A stretch of DNA of 36,716 nt from an uncultured Anaerolineaceae bacterium. GTDB taxonomy: Bacteria > Chloroflexota > Anaerolineae > Anaerolineales > Anaerolineaceae. Both the position numbers and the translations under genes were made by a program. The DNA lies in contig CALIHP010000054.1 in the NCBI GenBank assembly GCA_938020565.1, positions 1 to 36,716 of the forward strand. Reading direction: 5' to 3'. The notes under the pieces were generated by a model that worked only from the letters and a program-made list of their open reading frames with translations, ran no database searches and had not been told where the DNA came from. Shown one piece after another: positions 24,983-36,716 of the stretch. Within the stretch, counting starts at the first letter, position 1; the number at the start of each line of letters is the position of its first letter.

Positions 24983-26548
24983 ATGAAAAAACGAATACTC
25001 TCTATTGTTCTCGTCCTTATCCTTGTCGCCGCGGCGACCCTGACCGTCAGCGCCCAGGATCCTGAGCCGGTTACGCTCACGCTCTTAGGGACCAACGATA
25101 TGCACTCCAACTACGCGGAAACGCCGGACAAGGTCGACGAAGGCCAGGTCGCCACAACCGGGAAGATCGGCTACGCCAAAATCAGCGCCTATAAGAAAGC
25201 GCTTGAGGAAAACGGTCCGGTCCTTCTCCTCGACGCCGGCGATACGACGCATGGACAGGTCTTCGCGACGCTCATGCAGGGCGAATCGATCATCATGCTC
25301 ATGAACCAAGCCGGATACGACGCGATGGTCCCTGGAAATCATGACTTCAATTATGGCTATGAACAGCTGCGCAACCTCGAATACATGGCGGATTTCCCGA
25401 TCCTGGCGGCGAACGTTATTTTCGCCGATTCCGGGATGAGCCTGCTCCCCGAATATTCGATTCTGATGATCGATGGAATCAAAGTCGGCGTCTTCGGTAT
25501 CGCCACGCCGGAAACGTTGTATAAGAGCTCGCCGGTCAATACGAAAGGCCTCGAATTCCTCGACCCAGCCGAAACCGCCGCGAAAATGGCCGAATTCCTC
25601 GACCCGCATGTCGACGTCGTCGTCTGCCTGACGCACATGGGGATCGACGAAGGGAGCGAATTCGTCAGCACCGATATCGCGGAGGCGACGGATAAAATTG
25701 ACGTTATTATCGACGGCCACAGCCACACGAAGCTTGAAGAACCGATCAAAATCGGGGATACCCTGATCGTTCAGGCGGGCGAACATGGCCGTTTCCTGGA
25801 CCAGGTTGAAATTGAGCTTCAGCCATCGGCCGAGCGAACCGGACGTATGGAAATTCTGAATAAAAGCGCCAGGCTGGTCTCGTTTGAAGACCTGCTCGAT
25901 ATTGAGCCCGATCCGGAGATCGTCGAAACGATCGAGGCGATCGATAAACTGATCGACGAAGTCGCGAGCGTCGTCGTCGGGAAATCGGCGATCGATCTCG
26001 ACGGAGAACGCGAAACGAACCGAACGAGCGAAACGAATTTAGGCGACCTGACGACCGACGCCATGCTGGAAGCCTCCGGCGCCGACGTCGCGATTACAAA
26101 CGGCGGCGGTATCCGCGCATCGATCCCCGCCGGCGATATCACGGTCGGCCAGATTATTACGACCTTCCCGTTCGGGAACTACGTCGTAACGCTCGAAACG
26201 ACGGGGCAGGATCTCCTCGACGCCATGGAACATGGGCTCAGGGTTTATCCTGAACCGAACGGCGGCTTCCCGCAGATCGCCGGAATGACCGTCAAATTCG
26301 ATCCCGCCAAAGAACCCGGCTCCCGCGTCGTTGAGCTCCTCGTCAACGGCGAGCCGGTCGATCCGGAAAAGACCTATATCATGGCGACGAATAACTTCAT
26401 GGCCATCGGCGGCGATCAGTACGAGATGTTCGCCGATAATAAAATTGCGGGCGAATTCAACGCGCTCGACGAGATCTTAGCGGATTATTTCGCCGAACAT
26501 GAAATCAACGAGATTACGGTCGGCGAACGAATCGTCGTCGTCGAATAA
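24983..26548 (+). CDS. Secreted 5'-nucleotidase / UDP-sugar hydrolase family
   Basis: A 521-residue calcineurin-like phosphoesterase. A signal peptide (1-24, cleavage after VSA) is followed by the N-terminal metallophosphatase domain with GTNDMHSN (D39, H41), LLDAGDTTHG, PGNHDFNYG and DGHSHT metal ligands. The C-terminal 5'-nucleotidase domain has the nucleobase-stacking region NGGGIRASIPAGDITVG and FPFGNYVV. It probably releases nucleosides and phosphate from extracellular nucleotides or UDP-sugars. There is no C-terminal anchor or sortase motif, so it is free or loosely held. It has its own promoter at 24928 and a hairpin after the stop. Confidence 0.93.
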   Translation: MKKRILSIVLVLILVAAATLTVSAQDPEPVTLTLLGTNDMHSNYAETPDKVDEGQVATTGKIGYAKISAYKKALEENGPVLLLDAGDTTHGQVFATLMQGESIIMLMNQAGYDAMVPGNHDFNYGYEQLRNLEYMADFPILAANVIFADSGMSLLPEYSILMIDGIKVGVFGIATPETLYKSSPVNTKGLEFLDPAETAAKMAEFLDPHVDVVVCLTHMGIDEGSEFVSTDIAEATDKIDVIIDGHSHTKLEEPIKIGDTLIVQAGEHGRFLDQVEIELQPSAERTGRMEILNKSARLVSFEDLLDIEPDPEIVETIEAIDKLIDEVASVVVGKSAIDLDGERETNRTSETNLGDLTTDAMLEASGADVAITNGGGIRASIPAGDITVGQIITTFPFGNYVVTLETTGQDLLDAMEHGLRVYPEPNGGFPQIAGMTVKFDPAKEPGSRVVELLVNGEPVDPEKTYIMATNNFMAIGGDQYEMFADNKIAGEFNALDEILADYFAEHEINEITVGERIVVVE

Positions 26549-26566
26549 AACGATTCTTTATCAAAC

Positions 26567-26596
26567 GGGAGGAAGCGATTTTCCTCGCTTTCTCCC
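26567..26596 (+). terminator. Hairpin after the 5'-nucleotidase gene
   Basis: GGGAG and AAGCGA (26567-26578) pair with TCGCTT and CTCCC (26585-26596), separated by one mismatched position, around a 6-nt loop. The stem is strong but no T-run follows, so termination is likely but not certain. Confidence 0.55.
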
Positions 26597-26666
26597 ATCG
26601 CTAAACCGCTTTCAGGAACGCAGTCTGATTTTCGGTAGTTCCACCGCTTTTCTCCTGAAATCCTAT

Positions 26667-26678
26667 TAAAATCAGGAC
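26667..26678 (+). promoter_or_regulatory. -10-like TAAAAT just before the carboxyltransferase
   Basis: TAAAAT (26667-26672) is followed by CAGGAC and then ATG 26679. The spacing places the transcription start on the start codon, so a leaderless mRNA is possible. CAGGAC offers only a weak Shine-Dalgarno match at very short distance. Confidence 0.35.
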
Positions 26679-28268
26679 ATGAACATAAATATTTTCTCTC
26701 AAAAGTCAGATAAACCTGGCCCCGGTTGGGAACGGGCCCGGATCGACGAAGTCACGCGGCGGCGGGAAGCGGCGCGTCTCGGCGGCGGTCAGGCCCGTAT
26801 CGATAAGCAGCATGCGTCCGGAAAGCTCACGGCGCGGGAACGAATCGACCTTCTTTTCGATCCGGGAACGTTTATCGAGCTGAACGACCTGATGATCTCC
26901 CGGATTACCGACTTTGGCATGGACCAGAAAGCGCATCCGGGCGACGGCGTCGTTACCGGCTACGGAAAGATTGACGGACGCCTCGTTTTCGTCTCTTCGC
27001 AGGACTTCACGGTATCAGGCGGCAGCCTCGGCGAATATCACGCGAAACGCATCGTCAACGTCATGGATAAGGCAATCGAAGTCGGCGCGCCGTTTATCAC
27101 GATCAACGACAGCGGCGGCGCGCGAATCGAAGAAGGGCTCGACGGGCTCCTCGGATACAGCGAAATCTTCAAACGCAATACCTGGGCATCCGGCGTCATC
27201 CCACAGATCGCGGTCATTATGGGACCGTGCGCCGGCGGCGCGTGTTACTCGCCTGCGATCTGCGATTTTATTTTTATGACCGAGTCCCATGCGCAAATGT
27301 ACATTACCGGCCCGGCGGTCGTCAAGACCGTCACCGGCGAGGAAATCACGATGCAGGAGCTTGGCGGCGCGGCGGTTCATATGGAAAAAAGCGGCGTCGC
27401 GCATTTCGCCTATGAAGACGACCGTGCCTGCCTCGAAGGGGTGCGCCGGCTGCTGTCCTATCTTCCGCGGAACTGCCGCGAAGCGCCGGCCGCGATCAGC
27501 GCCGCAGGGGCAGACCTGAGCGCGGAGCTGGAACGGATCATCCCGGAAGACAAATCGGTCCCATACAATATCAAGGACGTTATCCATGCGCTCGCCGACG
27601 AAGACAGCTTCCTTGAAATTCAGCCGTCGTTCGCGCTGAATATCGTCGTGGGATTCGCCCGACTGAACGGGGAAACGATCGGGATCATCGCCAACCAGCC
27701 AAACTTCATGGCCGGGGCGATCGATTATCATGCTTCCGATAAAGCCGCCCGCTTTATCCGCTTCTGTGACTGCTTCAATATTCCGCTCCTGACGCTCGTC
27801 GACGTTCCCGCTTTTCTTCCCGGAAGCGATCAGGAACACAACGGAATTATCCGCCATGGCGCGAAGCTCCTCTACGCCTACGCTGAAGCGACTGTCGCGA
27901 AAATCAGTCTCCTCCTGCGCAAGGGCTACGGCGGCGCGCTCCTGGCGATGAATTCAAAGACGATCGGCGCGGATGTCGTTTACGCGCTGCCGACCGCGGA
28001 AATGGCGGTCATGGGCGCAGAAGGCGCGGTCAACATCGTTTTCAGGAAGGATATCAGCGCTGCGCCTGACCCCGCCGCGAAACGCGCGGAGTTCGTCGGC
28101 GAGTACGAGAAAAAGTTCCTGAACCCGTATCGCGCGGCTGAACGCGGATTCGTCGACGAAGTCATCCTGCCGGAGGAATCGCGGAGCCGCCTGATCGCTG
28201 CGTTTGAGATGCTGAAAAATAAACGCCAGTCCCGCCCTGCGAAAAAGCACGGAAATATCCCCCTGTAA
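26679..28268 (+). CDS. Biotin-dependent acyl-CoA carboxyltransferase subunit
   Basis: A 529-residue carboxyltransferase with both crotonase-like halves. The N half (about 40-290) carries the oxyanion-type glycines in INDSGGARIEEG and MGPCAGGACYSPA. The C half (about 300-520) carries FLPGSDQEHNGIIRHGAKLLYAY and the GYGGA region. This is the PccB/MmdA/GcdA family, which moves CO2 between carboxybiotin and an acyl-CoA (propionyl-, methylmalonyl- or glutaconyl-CoA). No biotin carboxylase, biotin carrier or Na+-pump decarboxylase subunit is adjacent, so carboxylase versus decarboxylase direction and substrate are open. It is flanked by a hairpin upstream and the rpoB promoter downstream. Confidence 0.92.
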   Translation: MNINIFSQKSDKPGPGWERARIDEVTRRREAARLGGGQARIDKQHASGKLTARERIDLLFDPGTFIELNDLMISRITDFGMDQKAHPGDGVVTGYGKIDGRLVFVSSQDFTVSGGSLGEYHAKRIVNVMDKAIEVGAPFITINDSGGARIEEGLDGLLGYSEIFKRNTWASGVIPQIAVIMGPCAGGACYSPAICDFIFMTESHAQMYITGPAVVKTVTGEEITMQELGGAAVHMEKSGVAHFAYEDDRACLEGVRRLLSYLPRNCREAPAAISAAGADLSAELERIIPEDKSVPYNIKDVIHALADEDSFLEIQPSFALNIVVGFARLNGETIGIIANQPNFMAGAIDYHASDKAARFIRFCDCFNIPLLTLVDVPAFLPGSDQEHNGIIRHGAKLLYAYAEATVAKISLLLRKGYGGALLAMNSKTIGADVVYALPTAEMAVMGAEGAVNIVFRKDISAAPDPAAKRAEFVGEYEKKFLNPYRAAERGFVDEVILPEESRSRLIAAFEMLKNKRQSRPAKKHGNIPL

Positions 28269-28334
28269 CGCGGTTCCCTCTTTACCACAGTCTCCCGAAT
28301 TTTGCAAAATGCCGTTCGCCCATGCGCGAAAACA

Positions 28335-28440
28335 TGCTATAATAGGCTTCCTGTCGGTATGACTTTCTATCGTGCGGGTCGTTATGTTGCGCCGAAACTG
28401 TCCTCGACTATCGGAAATCTTTTATCAGGAGGCTTGTTCC
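28335..28440 (+). promoter_or_regulatory. rpoB promoter and leader
   Basis: TGC followed by TATAAT (28335-28343) is an extended -10. TTCGCC lies 17 bp upstream as a weak -35. The leader of about 90 nt ends with AGGAGG (28427-28432), 8 nt before ATG 28441. The leader also holds an open frame from 28372 that has no RpoB similarity. Confidence 0.65.
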
Positions 28441-32388
<3,948 letters not shown>

Positions 32389-32401
32389 CCGATGTTTGTC
32401 T

Positions 32402-32444
32402 GAAGAAAAAAATGGGGCCCGCAAAGAGCCCCATTTTTTTCTTC
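32402..32444. terminator. Perfect 17-bp inverted repeat, bidirectional terminator
   Basis: The arm 32402-32418 (GAAG, seven A, TGGGGC) is exactly complementary to 32428-32444 (GCCCCA, seven T, CTTC) around a 9-nt loop. The GC-rich tip followed by T7 in both directions makes a rho-independent terminator for rpoB and for the convergent epimerase. Confidence 0.9.
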
Positions 32445-32454
32445 CCCTTATTTT

Positions 32455-33471
32455 TCAGATCTCCTTCTTTTCCAGCTTTCGCGTCAGCCAGGCGATCGTG
32501 TCCCGCGCCGTTTCCTCAAGACTCCGCGTCGTGTACCCCAGTTCGGCCGCGGCCTTCGCATGAGAAAAAAGCGCGTTCTGCGACAGCGTGTAAAGCGAAT
32601 AGCGGGTAAACAGCGGCGACGACTTTCGAATCCTGGAGATCAGCGTAATCAGCGGAATAAATAACCGCGTAAACCGGATCGGCAAATAAATCCGCGTCCG
32701 CGCCTTTCCAGCCGCCGCGGCGAGCGCGTCCAGAAACTCGCGGATCATGTAAAACCGGCCGGTCAGCAGGTACGTCTCCCCCGTACGTCCGCTTCGCAGC
32801 GCGCCGAGAATTCCCTTAGCGACGTCGCGAACGTCGACGAAATCGAACCCACCGCGGACCGCAACCGGCATCTTCCCCTTGAAGAAATCAGCCGCCAGCT
32901 TCATCATCTTCCCGCTCATCGGCGAATCCGGGCCGATAATTCCAGACGGATGAACGACGAGCGCGTCCATACCCGCCGACGCCGCGTCCAGGACCGCCTG
33001 AGTCGCGATCGCTTTCGTCCGGGCGTAATCCCCGACGACCTGGTTCGGATCGAAGCGCGAAATCTCGGCCTGAACCGTTCCTTTCGGAAGCTCGGGAATC
33101 GCATGAACCGAGGAAACGTAGACGAAACGGCGAACCCCGGCCTCCTTCGCCGCCGCCAGCATCGTCTTCGTCCCGTTAACGTTGACGTCGTACACGCGCG
33201 GATCTTCGCGGTCCGCGATCGAAATCAGCCCGGCGCAATGGATCACGTCCAGCTCCGTTCCGCTATCGCGCGTCAGCAGCGCGTCAACATCGGTCCGATC
33301 GCGGATATCGCCGTAATATATTTCCGGCGCCGACGCCGAACCGTCCGGATTGACGTATGATTCGCCCGGAAGCAGGAGCGCGCGCACCTTCTCACCCGCC
33401 GCCAGTAAGTAGCTGACGACGAACCTGCCCAAATGACCCGCCGCTCCAGTAACGGCGATAATTCGATTCAT
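32455..33471 (-). CDS. NAD(P)-dependent epimerase/dehydratase (extended SDR)
   Basis: A 338-residue extended short-chain dehydrogenase. Its Rossmann motif is TGAAGHLG (G9, G12, G15), and the active-site Tyr/Lys pair is Y149 and K153 in GDYARTKA, with serines at 120-121. GRFYMIREFLDAL and the hydrophobic C-terminal region resemble dihydroflavonol-4-reductase/NAD-dependent epimerase-like proteins. The substrate is unknown. The frame extends to 33615, but GGAGG 4 nt before ATG 33471 fixes the start. TATAAT on the minus strand at 33640-33635 would give a leader of about 155 nt holding a CCGGTTCC/GGAACTGG hairpin. Confidence 0.88.
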   Translation of the reverse strand: MNRIIAVTGAAGHLGRFVVSYLLAAGEKVRALLLPGESYVNPDGSASAPEIYYGDIRDRTDVDALLTRDSGTELDVIHCAGLISIADREDPRVYDVNVNGTKTMLAAAKEAGVRRFVYVSSVHAIPELPKGTVQAEISRFDPNQVVGDYARTKAIATQAVLDAASAGMDALVVHPSGIIGPDSPMSGKMMKLAADFFKGKMPVAVRGGFDFVDVRDVAKGILGALRSGRTGETYLLTGRFYMIREFLDALAAAAGKARTRIYLPIRFTRLFIPLITLISRIRKSSPLFTRYSLYTLSQNALFSHAKAAAELGYTTRSLEETARDTIAWLTRKLEKKEI

Positions 33472-33634
33472 AGCACCTCCTTTCCGAAATAGCCCGGAAC
33501 TGCCTCTGGTTTCGAACGCCCCTGGTTTTGCGATGCGCCCGTTCCGATCCTGCATCTCGGCGTTTCTATGAATCCCAGTTCCGCGAAAGGAACCGGGAAC
33601 CATACCAGATCGCATTCATCAATATCATACCCAG

Positions 33635-33640
33635 ATTATA
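33635..33640 (-). promoter_or_regulatory. -10 TATAAT upstream of the epimerase
   Basis: The minus strand reads TATAAT at 33640-33635, just after the nrdD stop; no good -35 is visible. The stretch 33472-33634 would then be a leader with one 8-bp hairpin and no gene. Confidence 0.4.
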
Positions 33641-33671
33641 ACATTTTACCGCCATGGATCACGCCAAAGTA

Positions 33672-35780
33672 TCATTTGCCTGTTTCGAGCGAAATCGGGC
33701 AGCAGCATTTCTCCGGGACATACGTTTTCCGCTCGCTGAATTCCCGCGCCTTCCCGTCGTTCCAATTTCGGACCGGCCGGTAATAACCGGTAATCCGGCT
33801 GTAAACCTCGGTCTCCATCCCACAGATCGGACAATGCGCGTGTTCCCCCTTCAGGTAGCCATGCTCCGCGCAGATCGAATACGTCGGCGACAGCGTATAG
33901 TAAGGCAGCGAATAATTTTCCGCAATCGCCCGAACGAGCGATTTCGTCGCCTGCCAGTCAGGCATCCTCTCGCCAAGGAAAACATGAAAGACCGTCCCCG
34001 ACGTATACAGCGGCTGAAGCTCATCCTGCAGATCGAGCGCGGCGAAAACGTCGTCGCTGAACGAAACCGGCAGGTGCGAGCTGTTCGTGTAATATGGAGC
34101 GTCGGAGCCTTCGCCCGCCGTCCGAATTCCCGGATACCGCTCCTTATCATGCTTCGCGAACCGGTACGCGGTCGATTCCGCCGGCGTCGCTTCCAGGTTG
34201 TATAAATCGCCGTACCGCTCCTGATACGTCTGGAGACGCGCGCGCATGAAGTTCAGCACGCGTTTCGCAAAGTCCATCGATTCCCGACAACTCAAGTCGG
34301 TCCCAATCCATCCGGCGTTCAGGCAGGCCTCGTTCATTCCGACAATCCCGATCGTCGAAAAATGGTTCCGGAGCGTCCCCAGATAGCGCTTCGTATACGG
34401 ATAAAAATCCGCGTTCATCAGGTCGGTAATGACTTTCCGTTTAATCGACAGCGACCGCGCCGCGATATCCATCCGCGCCGCCAGGAGCTCGAAAAACGCC
34501 GTCTCATCCGCCGAATCGAACGCGATCTGCGGCAGGTTAATCGTGACGACGCCGATCGATCCTGTATTCTCGCCGCTTCCGAAAAAGCCGCCGCTCTTCT
34601 TCCGCAGCTCCCTTAAATCAAGCCGCAGCCGGCAGCACATGCTGCGAACGTCGCTGGGCTGCATGTCGCTGTTAACATAGTTCGAGAAGTACGGCGTCCC
34701 GTATTTCCCGGCCAGCTCAAACAGCAGCCGCTGGTTATCGTTTCGCGCCAGCTCAAATTCCTTAGTAATCGAATAGGTTGGGATCGGATACTGGAAGCCG
34801 CGTCCGTTCGCGTCCCCATCGAGCATCGTCTCCAGAAACGCGCGGTTGATCATGTCCATTTCAGACTGACAGTCGCCATAGTTAAAATCCATCATTTTCC
34901 CGCCGACAATCGCAGGCTGGTCCGCCTGATCCTCCGGAACGATCCAATCCAGTGTGATATTCGAAAAAGGCGCCTGCGTCCCCCACCGGCTCGGCGTATT
35001 CACGCCGTAAACGAATGACTCGATACATTTCTTCACCTGTTCATATGAAAGGCGGTCGGTTCGGACGAATGGCGCGAGAAAGGTATCGAACGAAGAAAAC
35101 GCCTGCGCCCCTGCCCATTCATTCTGCATGATCCCCAGAAAGTTGACCATCTGGTTGCAGAGGACCGACAGATGCTTCGCAGGCGAAGAAGTAATCTTGC
35201 CCTCGATTCCGCCCAGCCCCTCCGAAATCAGCTGCTTCAGCGACCAGCCGGCGCAGTACCCGGTCAGCATCGAAAGATCATGCAGGTGAATCGCGCAGGA
35301 ACGATGCGCATCGGAGATCTCATTATCATAAATTTCCGAGAGCCAGTAATTCGCGGTAATCGTCCCCGAATTACTCAAAATCAGCCCGCCGACCGAGTAC
35401 GTCACCGTCGAATTTTCCTTTACCCGCCAATCCGCGACTTTCAGGTAGTCGTCGACCGTCTTCTTATAGTCCAGCAGCGTCGACGCAGCCGAACGGATAT
35501 TCGCGTGCTGTTTCCTGTAAAGGATGTAAGCCCGCGCGACTTCGACGAACCCGGACTGCATCAGGACCCTTTCGACGCTGTCCTGAATCGTTTCCACCGA
35601 AATCCTGCAATCCTCGCTCCGTTCGACAAAATCAGCGACCACGCGCAGCGTCAGCAGCTCCAGGACGTCGCCGCTGACCGCCGTCCCGGTCGAAACGAAC
35701 GCCTTCTCCATCGCCGTCTGAATCTTCTGCGAATCGAAGTCAACGGTCGATCCGTCTCTCTTTTCAATCATGAATTTCAT
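33672..35780 (-). CDS. nrdD: Anaerobic (class III) ribonucleoside-triphosphate reductase
   Basis: A 702-residue glycyl-radical enzyme that reduces ribonucleoside triphosphates to dNTPs without oxygen. An N-terminal ATP-cone (about 1-95, MKFMIEKRDGSTVDFD) gives allosteric control. The large barrel contains CNQMVNFLGIMQNEWAGAQA and YGVNTPSRWGTQAPFSN. The C-terminal zinc site is C637, H640, C650 and C653, and the glycyl-radical loop RITGYY carries Gly665, activated by NrdG. It begins 3 bp after nrdG and is under the same cobalamin riboswitch. It does not need B12, unlike class II reductases. Confidence 0.97.
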   Translation of the reverse strand: MKFMIEKRDGSTVDFDSQKIQTAMEKAFVSTGTAVSGDVLELLTLRVVADFVERSEDCRISVETIQDSVERVLMQSGFVEVARAYILYRKQHANIRSAASTLLDYKKTVDDYLKVADWRVKENSTVTYSVGGLILSNSGTITANYWLSEIYDNEISDAHRSCAIHLHDLSMLTGYCAGWSLKQLISEGLGGIEGKITSSPAKHLSVLCNQMVNFLGIMQNEWAGAQAFSSFDTFLAPFVRTDRLSYEQVKKCIESFVYGVNTPSRWGTQAPFSNITLDWIVPEDQADQPAIVGGKMMDFNYGDCQSEMDMINRAFLETMLDGDANGRGFQYPIPTYSITKEFELARNDNQRLLFELAGKYGTPYFSNYVNSDMQPSDVRSMCCRLRLDLRELRKKSGGFFGSGENTGSIGVVTINLPQIAFDSADETAFFELLAARMDIAARSLSIKRKVITDLMNADFYPYTKRYLGTLRNHFSTIGIVGMNEACLNAGWIGTDLSCRESMDFAKRVLNFMRARLQTYQERYGDLYNLEATPAESTAYRFAKHDKERYPGIRTAGEGSDAPYYTNSSHLPVSFSDDVFAALDLQDELQPLYTSGTVFHVFLGERMPDWQATKSLVRAIAENYSLPYYTLSPTYSICAEHGYLKGEHAHCPICGMETEVYSRITGYYRPVRNWNDGKAREFSERKTYVPEKCCCPISLETGK

Positions 35781-35783
35781 TTC

Positions 35784-36539
35784 TCATTCTCCTGTCTGGT
35801 CATGAATCATGTCATCGGCGGGGGGCTCGCCGTGGAGGCTGACGTTCAGCCGCCCGGTTTCCCGGATCCGCCCGACGATCGCACGCAGCTCTTCCCGCGA
35901 ATAGGCGCTGAGGCCCGGACGAATGACGTTCGGATTCGCTTCATATGACGAAAAAACGATCGGTTCCGCTCCAAGCCCCCAGTCCGCAATCGCGATCAGG
36001 TCCGTTTCACGATGAAGCTCGCGGACGACGGTCGTCCGAAATTCCGTCTGGACGCCGCTCCCGAGGAGGAGCCGGATCGATTCCGCGATCCGGGCCAGAT
36101 CCATCGTTTCCATTCCGCAGCTCTCGGCATAGCGCGCCGGGCAGTTCTTGATATCCATCGCGACGCAGTCAACCAGCTCTTCGGAAAGGACTGCGCCCAG
36201 CCGCTCCGGGTAATATCCGTTCGTATCCAGCTTGACTTTCACCCCTAACGCGCGAACCGCCCGCAGCAGCTCGACCCCAGCCTCGGCGGCCAACGGCTCC
36301 CCGCCGGTGACGCAGACCGCCCCCAACGCCGCGCGCCGCTTCTCGATAAAGCGCCGAACCGTTTCCCAATCGGGCCCTTCAGAATTCAGCGCGATCCGCT
36401 CCGGAAGGACCAGGTCGCGGTTATAGCAGAAAGGGCAACGCAGCGGACAACCGGCACAGAATAACACGCTGCACGGACGTCCGGGAAAATCGTTGAGCGA
36501 AACCTTTTGCCAGCCTGCCAGATGAAATCCTTTTGCCAT
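35784..36539 (-). CDS. nrdG: Anaerobic ribonucleotide reductase activase (radical SAM)
   Basis: A 251-residue radical-SAM activating enzyme. The iron-sulfur motif C-x3-C-x2-C is C31, C35 and C38 (CPLRCPFC), and CVTGGEPL is the SAM-binding GGE motif. It generates the glycyl radical on NrdD using SAM cleavage. It is longer than the short NrdG of enterobacteria and resembles the longer pyruvate formate-lyase-activase-like type of NrdG. The ATG has GAAAGGG upstream. It is first in the nrdG-nrdD operon, 23 bp downstream of the riboswitch terminator. Confidence 0.95.
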   Translation of the reverse strand: MAKGFHLAGWQKVSLNDFPGRPCSVLFCAGCPLRCPFCYNRDLVLPERIALNSEGPDWETVRRFIEKRRAALGAVCVTGGEPLAAEAGVELLRAVRALGVKVKLDTNGYYPERLGAVLSEELVDCVAMDIKNCPARYAESCGMETMDLARIAESIRLLLGSGVQTEFRTTVVRELHRETDLIAIADWGLGAEPIVFSSYEANPNVIRPGLSAYSREELRAIVGRIRETGRLNVSLHGEPPADDMIHDQTGE

Positions 36540-36562
36540 GCGTCCCTTTCTTCCAGATTAAT

Positions 36563-36594
36563 AAAAAAACCATGTCCCGACCATCGAAACATGG
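36563..36594 (-). terminator. Riboswitch-controlled terminator before nrdG
   Basis: On the minus strand CCATGT pairs with ACATGG (36594-36570), with further wobble pairs inside, and is followed by TTTTTT (36569-36563, plus-strand A-run). It lies about 60 nt past the cobalamin aptamer and before nrdG, the position of a transcription-attenuating expression platform. Between aptamer and terminator are further short stems (CTTCTT/AAGAAG and GAAAGC/GCTTTC) that could take part in switching. Confidence 0.75.
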
Positions 36595-36654
36595 ATAGAA
36601 AGCAAGCTTTCCCGGCATGACTTCTTTGGTTCGAAGAAGCATTCTCGATCGCAA

Positions 36655-36716
36655 TTCGACGGGTAATCGGACTTCCGGATAACCGGTCACCGTAGCGCCA
36701 CTGTGCGGGATTCGCA
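36655..36716 (-). ncRNA. Cobalamin riboswitch (3' part, cut by window edge)
   Basis: On the minus strand, GCGAATCC and then GGCGCTACGGTGACCGG match the conserved core of cobalamin aptamers (GGTGCGAATCC ... CGCTACTGTGACCGG pattern). AGTCCGATTACCCGTC (36673-36658) matches the 3' B12 box (AGYCMGGATACCNGCC). The 5' part of the aptamer lies beyond 36716. It is oriented toward nrdG-nrdD. Confidence 0.85.

Noticed and set aside
28372..28440. Upstream extension of the rpoB frame
   Set aside because: AGGAGG at 28427 and a family-like N-terminus place the start at 28441; the extension reads as leader.
33472..33615. N-terminal extension of the epimerase frame
   Set aside because: The Rossmann motif normally begins near residue 7 and GGAGG directly precedes ATG 33471.

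Overview
The window is most likely chromosomal DNA of an anaerobic, GC-rich bacterium, probably Chloroflexota (Anaerolineae-like). This is an inference. It rests on Thr/Ser/Pro/Ala-rich linkers behind lipobox or membrane anchors, tandem M42 peptidases, a class III (oxygen-sensitive) ribonucleotide reductase with no aerobic counterpart in view, and codons rich in GCG/CGC/ATC/GAC. No rRNA, tRNA or CRISPR array was seen.

Layout. (1) 1-3862 is visibly AT-richer than the rest and looks acquired or decaying. It holds the tail of a GyrI-like protein, a broken VOC/glyoxalase gene, an IS256-family element with a frameshifted transposase and an outward-facing promoter, and a divergent pair of a DHDPS/NAL-family aldolase and an IclR regulator. 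(2) 3873-7836 (minus strand) is a housekeeping cluster metG-cysS-rlmB. (3) 8057-12000 holds an MFS transporter, an AI-2E-family membrane protein and a membrane-anchored LysM/M23 peptidase. (4) 12075-14113 is a chelatase gene in two frames, AAA+ (ChlI-like) then von Willebrand A (ChlD C-terminal half). They are joined by an A9 run followed by a hairpin, the layout of a -1 programmed frameshift signal. (5) 14262-17496 has three consecutive M42 aminopeptidase paralogues. (6) 17572-22483 is a four-gene cell-surface cassette: solute-binding lipoprotein, small two-TM protein, C39-like protein lacking its catalytic residues plus TPR, and anchored HExxH protein. (7) 22541-28268 has rarA, an aldo/keto reductase, a secreted 5'-nucleotidase and a carboxyltransferase. 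(8) 28441-32388 is rpoB, standing alone and closed by a perfect 17-bp inverted repeat; a short-chain epimerase follows. (9) 33672-36716 is nrdG-nrdD behind a terminator and a cobalamin riboswitch that runs off the window edge.

Two observations share a vitamin B12 theme. The single chelatase gene may make both small and medium chelatase subunits by frameshifting, an arrangement reported for cobalt chelatases. The B12-independent class III ribonucleotide reductase appears to be switched off by cobalamin through a riboswitch. A third is that four genes have a -10-like hexamer only 6-7 nt before their start codon and no Shine-Dalgarno, suggesting leaderless mRNAs.
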